NCBI GenBank assembly: GCA_018433975.1
Contig: JAHDQE010000080.1
Location: 1-64,000 of the forward strand
Direction: 5' to 3'
From: Ornatilinea sp.
Lineage (GTDB): Bacteria; Chloroflexota; Anaerolineae; Anaerolineales; Anaerolineaceae
Length of the DNA: 64,000 nucleotides
Part shown: piece by piece, positions 7,452 to 14,736 of the stretch
Layout of the letters: each line of letters starts with the position of its first letter
Numbering within the stretch: the first letter of the stretch is position 1
Made by a program: the position numbers and the translations under genes
The notes under the pieces: model-generated
What the model saw: only the letters and a program-made list of their open reading frames with translations
What the model was told of the DNA's origin: nothing
Database searches by the model: none

Positions 7452-8615
7452 ATGAAAGCAGCTTTTATCCTTTACGAAAACTTCTCCAATCTGGATTTTG
7501 CCAGCATCTACGGTCCATTATTAAGCCTGAAAAAATCAGGGTTGATGGATGACCTGACGCTGGAAACCTGTTCGGGGAACCCCAGTGCGAAAAGTGATCA
7601 GGGCGTACGCTTTGCTCCGACAAAAATCGGGGGAAGCCTGGACAGCTTTGACCTGATTATCCTTCCGGGAAGTTCAGATCCGGGCACCTTGCCACTGGAG
7701 AAAAACTTCCTTGAGTGGTTAAAAACAGCAGCATCCGCTGCCAGAATCGCCGCAGTGGGAAAAGGCATTGTCCTGCTGGGTGCTGCCGGCCTGATTAAAG
7801 GCAGGAACACCGCCGCCATGGAAGCAGACATTTCGGTTCTCGAAGAATTTGGAGCCTACCCGCAAAGCGATCCCATCGTTCTGGATGGAAACATCTGGAC
7901 AGCAGCAGGATCAGGTGCGGCGTTGGAGCTGGGAATCCAGCTTTGCGAGAATCTGGCGGGGCCAGAAGCCGGCCAGAGCATTCGTGAACAATTCGGAATA
8001 CCTCGCCTACCCGTTACCCTGCCAGGCCGCCAGAGTAAGGTCATCCGGAAAACAAAAGAAACCGAGATTGAACTGGAATTAAACATCGACGGCACCGGAA
8101 AACACGAAGTAAATACCGGATTACCCTTCCTCAACCACATGCTGGATCAGATTGCCGTGCACGGTATGTTTGATTTGCGCATTACAGCAAAGGGAGATAT
8201 CGAAATTGACCCGCATCATACCATGGAAGATGTCGGATTGGCACTGGGGCAGGCTTTCCAGGAGGCGTTGGGAGATCGCAAAGGGATTGTCCGCATGGCT
8301 TCCCACGATTGGACAATGGACGAGAGCCTGGCATGGGCTGCCGTGGATTTCTCCGGCCGACCTTACGCGGTGATCCAGACCAACTGGCAATCCCCCAGTG
8401 TCGGTGGACTGCCCAACTCCTTGTTCGCCCACTTTCTGGAAAGCTTTGCTCTTCAGGCCAGGTGCAACCTGCACGTGCGCTCCATCTACGGACGGGACGA
8501 CCACCATCAGGCTGAAGCAATCTTCAAGGCCCTTGCCAGGGCACTGGATGCGGCCACACAGATTGACCCCCGTCGGGCCGAACAGGTACCCTCCAGCAAA
8601 GGAATTCTATTCTAA
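7452..8615 (+). CDS. hisB: Fusion: DJ-1/PfpI-like domain + imidazoleglycerol-phosphate dehydratase
   Basis: A 387-residue protein, roughly twice the length of a stand-alone IGP dehydratase. Residues about 193-387 are a complete HisB dehydratase: 'HHTMED' at 255-260 and 'HHQAEA' at 351-356 supply the metal-binding His/Glu ligands. Residues about 1-185 look like a DJ-1/PfpI class I amidotransferase-like domain of the isonitrile hydratase/AraC type. Evidence for that is 'NLDF..IYGPL' near the start, 'LGAAGLI.G' at 109-117 and 'DGNIWTAAGS' at 145-154. Where the family has its nucleophile Cys (V-C-T-G) this protein has V-G-K-G (102-105), so classical catalysis is unlikely. Both domains lie in one open frame with no internal stop. 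The dehydratase should act in step 7 of the pathway; the role of the extra domain is unknown. Confidence 0.9.
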   Translation: MKAAFILYENFSNLDFASIYGPLLSLKKSGLMDDLTLETCSGNPSAKSDQGVRFAPTKIGGSLDSFDLIILPGSSDPGTLPLEKNFLEWLKTAASAARIAAVGKGIVLLGAAGLIKGRNTAAMEADISVLEEFGAYPQSDPIVLDGNIWTAAGSGAALELGIQLCENLAGPEAGQSIREQFGIPRLPVTLPGRQSKVIRKTKETEIELELNIDGTGKHEVNTGLPFLNHMLDQIAVHGMFDLRITAKGDIEIDPHHTMEDVGLALGQAFQEALGDRKGIVRMASHDWTMDESLAWAAVDFSGRPYAVIQTNWQSPSVGGLPNSLFAHFLESFALQARCNLHVRSIYGRDDHHQAEAIFKALARALDAATQIDPRRAEQVPSSKGILF

Positions 8616-8624
8616 GGAGCTATA

Positions 8625-9242
8625 ATGGAATCATATAACGCTTTATTGGTTAATGCCGGAACCGGGAACCTCCACTCTGTTTATAATGCTTTAAATCATC
8701 TTGGTTATAAAGTAAAGGTTACAAACCAACCCGAAGATCTCCAGACCCGGTGCCGGGTAATTCTCCCCGGTGTGGGTGCATTTGGCAGTTTCATGGAAGG
8801 TCTGCGGACATTGAACCTGGAAGATGCCCTGAAGGAAGTTGTCCGGCGCGGTGATCCATTGTTAGGGATTTGTGTTGGCATGCAGGCGCTTTTAGAAATC
8901 GGGAAAGAGATGGGAGAACACCAGGGTCTTGGGTTGATTCCCGGTCAGGTCATCCGTTTTCCGGAATTTCGGGATCTGAAAGTACCGCACACCGGTTGGA
9001 ATCAACTGATCCAGCAGCGCGAATCGCGGCTCCTTCAAAATCTTCAAGATGGAGCTTATGCCTACTTTAACCATTCCTATTATTGTGAACTTGGAGACTC
9101 AAACGACGCCCTCACCCAAACGGATTACGGCTTATTGTTTGCAAGTGCTGTTGAACATGATAATCTGTTCGGCGTCCAGTTTCACCCCGAAAAAAGCCAG
9201 CGCGTTGGGCAAACTATTCTTTCTAATTTCTTTAAGGTCTAA
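8625..9242 (+). CDS. hisH: Imidazole glycerol phosphate synthase, glutaminase subunit
   Basis: A 205-residue class I glutamine amidotransferase that feeds ammonia to HisF. The nucleophile is Cys83 in 'GICVGMQ' and the His/Glu pair is in 'FHPEKS' near the C-terminus. 'LPGVGAFG' forms the oxyanion region. The start at ATG 8625 has an AAGGAG site 9 bases downstream of the hisB stop. HisH and HisF form a heterodimer that makes IGP and AICAR from PRFAR. Confidence 0.95.
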   Translation: MESYNALLVNAGTGNLHSVYNALNHLGYKVKVTNQPEDLQTRCRVILPGVGAFGSFMEGLRTLNLEDALKEVVRRGDPLLGICVGMQALLEIGKEMGEHQGLGLIPGQVIRFPEFRDLKVPHTGWNQLIQQRESRLLQNLQDGAYAYFNHSYYCELGDSNDALTQTDYGLLFASAVEHDNLFGVQFHPEKSQRVGQTILSNFFKV

Positions 9243-9282
9243 ATTTTTCTTCAGACAAAATTTTTGGATAGGAGAGCTTCGA

Positions 9283-10404
9283 ATGAACTATGAGCAGCCA
9301 CAAATCGCCTTGTTTGTTGATCTGGAAAACCTGGTCAGCACGATCAAACATCAATCCCAGGAAGGAATTGGCGATTTTGGCGCACAGGCGTCTATTGATT
9401 TTGAAGCACTCGTCCGCCACATCGAAAAACAATTTGGCAGTGTCAACAAAGAGAACTTTTTTGTCGTCGCAAATTTTGCGCATTATAACCAACAACTGGG
9501 TGGACTGAACCGTATGGCAACCCTGATCAACATGGACAGCTTTGAGGCGCGAGAAGTCCGCAGCAAACAGCAGCGCACACCGGGGAAACGCCACGTCATC
9601 CGGAACTACAGTGATATGGCCATAGCTTTCCAGGCAGGGAGCCATATTGCCGGCATACCCGCTGATATTTATATCTTCATCACCGGAGATGCTGCCTTTG
9701 CAGCTGTGGCTTCTTTAATTCAGGAACGTTATAAACGACAGGTTCATTTCATTCTCCCGGATGAGAATAGGGCCGCCGCCATCCTGAAAGAACGTTTCTT
9801 TTGCATCCCCTTTTCCGAAACGCAGCCGGAACCTTCTCTCCCCAAAAATGAACCCGAAGGAAATAGAGATACACAAATCGATACCATCACTCCTTCTGTC
9901 AATGAAAACACTGAATCCATAAAGAACGCTGTAGCCCAACTGCGGAAAGAATTTCACACTGCGATCCCTTCCAAACTAATCCAAAGCCTGATCGGTCCCG
10001 GCACTGCGCAGCAGCAATTAGCCCGGGCCCGAACCGAGGAAGTAATCGATCTGTGGACCAATGGAGGCGAAAACGAATTTATTTCGCTTCAAAAAGAGCG
10101 TTTATACGGCAAAATCGTCAAAATGGAAACCCGCGCCGGTCTTTTGCAAGCCGCCCAGATACTATTCTCCGTGGCTCAAATCGCTGAACAATCTCAAAGG
10201 CCGGTCAGCCGGTCCGATTGGCGGAAACAACTCAAACAACACCTGAATATCTCAAATGCTGAAAGTAAAAAATGGCTTGATCTGTTGATCACAACCGGTA
10301 TCCTGAGGGATGAACACATTCAGGACCCCTGGATCACACTCGATTCTGCCATCCCCTTTTTGCATCAGGCTGAAGAAAATTTTTATTCACCAAGGAATGA
10401 CTAA
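9283..10404 (+). CDS. NYN-domain (LabA/DUF88-like) putative nuclease inside the his operon
   Basis: A 373-residue protein. ATG 9283 is preferred because of GGAGAG at 9271-9276; earlier in-frame starts lie inside hisH. Residues 1-175 match a NYN/PIN-like domain, with acidic positions in 'ALFVDLENL', 'NYSDMAIAFQA' and 'ITGDAAF'. The last motif lacks the second Asp often seen at that position. Residues 210-373 are a mostly helical region that may include a winged-helix or OST-HTH-like fold. NYN domains are typically RNases acting in RNA processing. It lies between hisH and hisA and overlaps the hisA start by one base, so it is co-translated with the pathway. No role in histidine synthesis is known to me. 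Confidence 0.75.
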   Translation: MNYEQPQIALFVDLENLVSTIKHQSQEGIGDFGAQASIDFEALVRHIEKQFGSVNKENFFVVANFAHYNQQLGGLNRMATLINMDSFEAREVRSKQQRTPGKRHVIRNYSDMAIAFQAGSHIAGIPADIYIFITGDAAFAAVASLIQERYKRQVHFILPDENRAAAILKERFFCIPFSETQPEPSLPKNEPEGNRDTQIDTITPSVNENTESIKNAVAQLRKEFHTAIPSKLIQSLIGPGTAQQQLARARTEEVIDLWTNGGENEFISLQKERLYGKIVKMETRAGLLQAAQILFSVAQIAEQSQRPVSRSDWRKQLKQHLNISNAESKKWLDLLITTGILRDEHIQDPWITLDSAIPFLHQAEENFYSPRND

Positions 10405-11144
10405 TGTCTCAGGAATTTATTATTTTTCCAGCAATTGATCTTCATAATGGTAAAGTTGTGCGTCTGAAAGAAGGCGACCTTGGCCGGCTCACCCAATACA
10501 GTGATGATCCAGCCAGCACAGCGGGCCACTGGCTCTCTATGGGAGCGGCCTGGCTGCATGTCATTAACCTGGACGGCGCTTTTGAAAAATCCGATAACGA
10601 AAACCTTCAGGCCTTACAAACTATTGTGCGCACCGCACAAGAATATAACGCTCGTGTGCAGTTTGGCGGAGGGTTGAGGTCCATCCAGGCCATCGAAAAA
10701 GTGATGAAAGTAGGAGTAGACCGGGTAATTCTGGGTACTGCCGCGGTATCCAACCCGGAAATTCTTCCGGAAGCTTTATCCCGGTGGGGCGGCGAGTGCG
10801 TGGCCGTCAGTCTGGACGCGCGCGACGGGAAGGTCCGAATTCGCGGATGGCAGGAGGCCACCGATTTATCCGCCCTGGACTTAAGTAAAGCATTCCAAAA
10901 ACAGGGCTTGCAGTGGTTGGTATTCACCGATATTGCCCGAGACGGGCTTCAGACCGGCCTGAACCTTCCCAAAACCGTTGAGATTGCTCAAACCACCGGA
11001 TTGAAGGTAATTGCATCCGGAGGAGTCAGCACGAACAAAGATGTTCAATCCTCAATGGACGCAGGGCTGGCCGGCGTCATCGTTGGCAGAGCACTTTATG
11101 AAGGAACGGTCAATCTGGCTGATTTCTTAAACAGCAGGGAGTAA
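10404..11144 (+). CDS. hisA: ProFAR isomerase
   Basis: A (beta-alpha)8 barrel of 246 residues that opens the ribose ring of ProFAR by an Amadori rearrangement to PRFAR. The N-terminal catalytic Asp lies in 'FPAIDLHNGKVVRL' and the second in 'TDIARDG'. The phosphate-binding 'GGGLRS' and 'ASGGVS' loops are both present. ATG 10404 shares its A with the TAA stop of the NYN gene, so the two genes overlap by one base. Length is normal. Confidence 0.95.
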   Translation: MSQEFIIFPAIDLHNGKVVRLKEGDLGRLTQYSDDPASTAGHWLSMGAAWLHVINLDGAFEKSDNENLQALQTIVRTAQEYNARVQFGGGLRSIQAIEKVMKVGVDRVILGTAAVSNPEILPEALSRWGGECVAVSLDARDGKVRIRGWQEATDLSALDLSKAFQKQGLQWLVFTDIARDGLQTGLNLPKTVEIAQTTGLKVIASGGVSTNKDVQSSMDAGLAGVIVGRALYEGTVNLADFLNSRE

Positions 11145-11148
11145 AGAT

Positions 11149-11925
11149 ATGTTAGCAAAAAGAATCATTCCATGTCTGGATATCAAAGACGGACGGGTTG
11201 TAAAAGGCGTCAATTTTGTGGATATTCGGGATGCCGGAGACCCGGTTGAACAATCCAAAATTTACGATGCGGCAGGTGCCGATGAATTGGTTTTCCTGGA
11301 TATCTCTGCCACACCGCGCGGGCATGAAACCGTGGTTGAAATGGTCCAAAAGGTTGCTGAACAGGTTTTTATGCCCCTGACGGTCGGCGGAGGCATTAGA
11401 GCCGTTGAGGATATGCGAAAACTGCTGCTGGCCGGTGCAGACAAAGTCAGCATCAACTCAGCAGCGGTCCGCAACCCATCCCTGCTGACACAGGGCGCTG
11501 ACCGGTTTGGAAGCCAATGTATTGTCCTCGCCGTGGACGCGCGCAGGATTAATGCCCCGGGTGAACCCTCTAAATGGGAAGTGGTTATCAACGGCGGCCG
11601 GACTCCCGTCGGACTGGATGCGATTGAATGGATCCGCAAAGGCGTTGAACTTGGAGCGGGTGAAATCCTGCTGACCAGCATGGATACAGACGGTACTTTA
11701 GCCGGGTACGACATCGAACTGAACCGGACCGTGGCAGAAACTGTCAACGTTCCTTTGATTGCTTCAGGTGGTGCCGGTACCATGCAGCATTTCGCCGATG
11801 TGCTTACAGAAGGGAAAGCGGATGCCGCCCTGGCCGCCTCTCTGTTCCACGATGGGAAATTGAAAATCAAACCTTTAAAAGACTTCCTTATCAACCAGAA
11901 CATTCCCATTCGGAAAGTTGATTAA
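11149..11925 (+). CDS. hisF: Imidazole glycerol phosphate synthase, cyclase subunit
   Basis: A 258-residue (beta-alpha)8 barrel homologous to HisA. The catalytic Asp residues are in 'IPCLDIKDGRVVKG' and 'LAVDARR'. 'VGGGIR' and 'ASGGAG' bind the two phosphates of PRFAR. It forms the synthase with HisH and receives ammonia through the barrel. It starts 4 bases after the hisA stop. Confidence 0.96.
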   Translation: MLAKRIIPCLDIKDGRVVKGVNFVDIRDAGDPVEQSKIYDAAGADELVFLDISATPRGHETVVEMVQKVAEQVFMPLTVGGGIRAVEDMRKLLLAGADKVSINSAAVRNPSLLTQGADRFGSQCIVLAVDARRINAPGEPSKWEVVINGGRTPVGLDAIEWIRKGVELGAGEILLTSMDTDGTLAGYDIELNRTVAETVNVPLIASGGAGTMQHFADVLTEGKADAALAASLFHDGKLKIKPLKDFLINQNIPIRKVD

Positions 11926-11946
11926 ATAGAGCTACGGAGGAATAAA

Positions 11947-12297
11947 TTGGAATTCACCCCAAAGTTTGACCAGCAAGGCTTGATCCCGGCCATCGTTCAG
12001 GATGCAAACACAAAACAAGTCCTCATGCTGGCATATATGAACGCAGAATCGTTAAAGAAAACTTTAGAGACCCGCCAGACATGGTTTTGGTCCCGCAGCC
12101 GAAAAGAACTATGGAACAAAGGCGCAACATCCGGAAACACCCAGCAAGTTGTAGAGATGTTTTATGACTGCGACTCGGATACCCTCCTGGTATTGGTCAA
12201 TCCCGCCGGTCCGGCCTGCCACACCGGAAAAACAACCTGTTTTCACAACCCACTTCTTGAGCAAGACTTTATAATGGAGAGACGGAATGAAAATTAA
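11947..12297 (+). CDS. hisI: Phosphoribosyl-AMP cyclohydrolase
   Basis: Opens the purine ring of PR-AMP. The 116-residue product carries the metal-binding 'DCDSDT' motif and the Cys residues of 'GPACHTG' and 'TTCFHN'. A TTG start at 11947 is chosen because GGAGG at 11936-11940 is ideally spaced and the protein begins at the usual family N-terminus. It is encoded separately from HisE rather than as the bifunctional HisIE, but the two genes overlap by 11 bases. Confidence 0.93.
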   Translation: MEFTPKFDQQGLIPAIVQDANTKQVLMLAYMNAESLKKTLETRQTWFWSRSRKELWNKGATSGNTQQVVEMFYDCDSDTLLVLVNPAGPACHTGKTTCFHNPLLEQDFIMERRNEN

Positions 12298-12565
12298 TGA
12301 ACTGTTCGGCATTATTTTAGATCGAAAAAGCAACCCCAAAGAGGGCTCTTATACCAATTATCTGTTTGAGAATAAAGAAGACAAAATTCTAAAAAAAGTT
12401 GGTGAAGAAGCTGTGGAAGTTATCATCGCAGCCAAAGGCCAGGGAAAACAAAGAATTATTGAGGAAGTTTCCGATTTAACTTATCATACGCTGGTCTTGC
12501 TGGCCGCAAACGACATTACCCTTGAAGAAATTAACGAGGAACTGGAGAAAAGGCACAAGGGGTAA
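12287..12565 (+). CDS. hisE: Phosphoribosyl-ATP pyrophosphatase
   Basis: A 92-residue all-helical MazG-like enzyme that removes pyrophosphate from PR-ATP. The 'KVGEEAVEVIIAAK' segment carries the acidic metal-binding residues of the family, with a second acidic patch around 'EEVSDL'. ATG 12287 overlaps the end of hisI. It is the last gene of the operon. No histidinol-phosphate phosphatase (hisN, hisK or HisB-N type) is present in the cluster. Confidence 0.94.
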   Translation: MKINELFGIILDRKSNPKEGSYTNYLFENKEDKILKKVGEEAVEVIIAAKGQGKQRIIEEVSDLTYHTLVLLAANDITLEEINEELEKRHKG

Positions 12566-12603
12566 AACTAAGTAATCCATCTTATACAATCCAAATTGGT
12601 GGA

Positions 12604-12633
12604 TTGACAATAATAGAATAAGTGTTCTATAAT
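12604..12633 (+). promoter_or_regulatory. Promoter of the radical SAM/coiled-coil/AAA operon
   Basis: TTGACA (12604-12609) and TATAAT (12628-12633) are separated by 18 bases. The -10 box abuts and partly overlaps the his terminator stem. Confidence 0.85.
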
Positions 12634-12665
12634 ATAGAAAACCTGTTCCGGTTTTCTATATTTTT
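12632..12665 (+). terminator. Terminator of the his operon
   Basis: A perfect 12-bp stem (ATATAGAAAACC at 12632-12643 with 12650-12661) closes a 6-base loop and is followed by a T run at 12661-12665. Transcripts starting at the overlapping promoter would begin inside the 5' arm and so should not form the full hairpin. Confidence 0.85.
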
Positions 12666-12671
12666 AAACTC

Positions 12672-13355
12672 ATGAAAAAAAACACGCCTATCTCAACCCA
12701 ATTTTTTAATCGTCAGAACGGCCTGCTCAATGTCGCCGAGATCAGCCCTGCTACCAGATCCCTGGGGCCTGGCTTACGGTCCGTATTATGGGTTCAGGGG
12801 TGTCCATTCCACTGCGAAGGCTGCATCGCAAAGGATTGGACGCTTTTAAAAGAAAACAAATTGATGACAGTGGATGAAGTGGTTGGAAAATTGCTTTCCA
12901 ACCCCAATGTTACCGGGATCACCTTCTCCGGCGGCGAACCTATGTTACAGGCAAAAGGGCTTTTAGAAGTCGCTCTTTCAGCCAAGGAACAACGGGCATT
13001 GAACATCATTTGCTTTACAGGATATGAACTCAAACACCTACTCAATCGACCACCCAATAAATGGGTAGCTGAATTGCTGCAAACCATCGACGTCCTGATA
13101 GACGGCCAATATATCCGGAATTTAAATGACAATAAAGGACTCCGAGGCAGCAGCAATCAGAAGGTTCATTTCTTTACGGATAGATTAAAAAATTTCGATT
13201 TCGAAAAGCATATCCGCACCAATGAGATTCAAATTCTGGATGGACAGGCTTTGCTGATTGGCGTTCCTCCCAAACAGATGCTGCTGGCCTTCGAATCGGC
13301 CATCGCAAATCTGGACTCATTTCCTTCAAGGTTGGTGGATCATGAGCGGGCATAA
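12672..13355 (+). CDS. NrdG-like radical SAM activating-enzyme homologue
   Basis: A 227-residue protein with the radical SAM cluster motif Cys44-x3-Cys48-x2-Cys51 and a 'TFSGGEP' motif that contacts SAM. Size and order match the NrdG/PflA-like '4Fe-4S single cluster' group. No anaerobic ribonucleotide reductase (nrdD) or pyruvate formate-lyase is nearby, so a standard activase role is not supported by context. It is instead followed, with a 14-base overlap, by a coiled-coil protein and then a CbxX-type AAA ATPase. I infer that it modifies or activates a component of that module. Just upstream is a consensus promoter at 12604-12633. Confidence 0.8.
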   Translation: MKKNTPISTQFFNRQNGLLNVAEISPATRSLGPGLRSVLWVQGCPFHCEGCIAKDWTLLKENKLMTVDEVVGKLLSNPNVTGITFSGGEPMLQAKGLLEVALSAKEQRALNIICFTGYELKHLLNRPPNKWVAELLQTIDVLIDGQYIRNLNDNKGLRGSSNQKVHFFTDRLKNFDFEKHIRTNEIQILDGQALLIGVPPKQMLLAFESAIANLDSFPSRLVDHERA

Positions 13356-14736
13356 AAAAGCTACGATTACGATCAGTCAGAAAGAGTATCAACGCTTGCA
13401 CAAGAATGAACTCCGCATGCGGTTCATGCAGCGTCCGGATGAGGACCATTTTGAAGCGGCCCGATCTCAAGCACTGGAGGCATATCAACAGGATCTTCAA
13501 AACCTCGAATACCGCCAGAGAAATTTTGAAGACTTAATCAATGGCTTTGAAGACCATCTCCGAAACCTGGAAACTGAAGCCAGCAGCGCGTTAATCGATC
13601 AACAAACGGAAATCAGTGAAACCATTTGTCAGGCAGTAGACCAGACCTGGAATGAAACCCAAAGCGCCTTGCAAAGCCAGGAAGCACAATTCAACTCATT
13701 TCTACAAGATTTATCAGCAAATATTGAGAGTCAGTTGGCACAAATTACCGATCAGCAGAACACCGAAAGATCAAACCGTAAGAACCAGTTCGAGAAAGTA
13801 CGGCAGTGGATAAAGCAGGCTTATCAGATGCTGCAATTTATCCAGCAGCATTACGATCATGAGAAATTCGTTCCCGGCGAGATTGAAACACATCACCAGG
13901 GCCTCAGACTCGCCCAGGACAATTTAGAAAACGGTTTTCCGGAAACAGCATTAGGAACCTCTCAGCAGGTATATTTAGCACTTTCCGGCCTCCGCGTTCG
14001 TCTGGAAAGCCAGCAGCATCAATGGGATGTTCTCCTTGAATTAGCCAACCAGAAAATGGAAAAGCTCTACCTTCTGGCATGTGAAAACCGGTCCCTGCCG
14101 GGATTGGACCTCGACGGGAACGAAATTGACGAGATGCTGGATATTGATTTCTGGTCATCCCGCAAACTCAGCCGCCTCATCAACCAGATCCAGGGGACGG
14201 CCCGTAATCTATACACCAACCGCGAAACAATCCATACAGAAGATTTATCTGATTTGCTGGAAAATCAAATCCCGCATCTGGAACAGGAACTGGAAGAAAT
14301 CATTTATCAGGCACGCCTGAACGCCCTAAATTCCCAACTACGGATTAACATTGCAGACATGGTTCTGCAAGCATTGGCAACACAGGGATATTCAATTGGA
14401 GAAGCACAATACCAGAACATGGATATGCGGCAAGAATACAGCATGAAGGTACAGAATCCCGAAGGCAATCAGGTCCTGATTCAAGTAATCCCAAATCAGG
14501 GATATGAAAATGAGCTTCAATTACATTCATTAAACAACACGGCAAGGACCCAGCATGAATTACGACAGCAAACCCGTGAAATCAGCAATGCATTGAATCA
14601 CTTCGGGCTCTCAATGGGCCCGATAACCGAAATGGAGTACTGGAATCCGGAAAAACCAACCTTGCGATCCGGTTATCCGCGCCGTGTCAGGCCACAAATT
14701 AAAGAAACTGCATGGAAACAAAACCATATTATCTAG
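13342..14736 (+). CDS. Coiled-coil protein of unknown function, partner of AAA ATPase
   Basis: A 464-residue protein starting at ATG 13342, within the last codons of the radical SAM gene; earlier in-frame Met codons lie further inside that gene. Residues about 30-190 and 260-330 are Gln/Glu/Leu-rich and predicted coiled coil. There are no membrane segments and no signal peptide. The C-terminal part (about 355-430) looks globular, with alternating strands ('YSMKVQNPEGNQVLIQVIPN'). No family is recognised. The gene overlaps the AAA gene by 25 bases. It may be a scaffold or substrate for the ATPase. Confidence 0.7.
   Translation: MSGHKKATITISQKEYQRLHKNELRMRFMQRPDEDHFEAARSQALEAYQQDLQNLEYRQRNFEDLINGFEDHLRNLETEASSALIDQQTEISETICQAVDQTWNETQSALQSQEAQFNSFLQDLSANIESQLAQITDQQNTERSNRKNQFEKVRQWIKQAYQMLQFIQQHYDHEKFVPGEIETHHQGLRLAQDNLENGFPETALGTSQQVYLALSGLRVRLESQQHQWDVLLELANQKMEKLYLLACENRSLPGLDLDGNEIDEMLDIDFWSSRKLSRLINQIQGTARNLYTNRETIHTEDLSDLLENQIPHLEQELEEIIYQARLNALNSQLRINIADMVLQALATQGYSIGEAQYQNMDMRQEYSMKVQNPEGNQVLIQVIPNQGYENELQLHSLNNTARTQHELRQQTREISNALNHFGLSMGPITEMEYWNPEKPTLRSGYPRRVRPQIKETAWKQNHII

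Noticed and set aside
11262..11909. 215-residue minus-strand ORF
   Set aside because: Antisense of hisF, Ser/Pro-rich shadow frame without start signals.
12672..13355. Anaerobic ribonucleotide reductase activase (nrdG) as a firm call
   Set aside because: No nrdD or other glycyl radical enzyme is adjacent and the operon partners are unrelated, so only the broader family is given.
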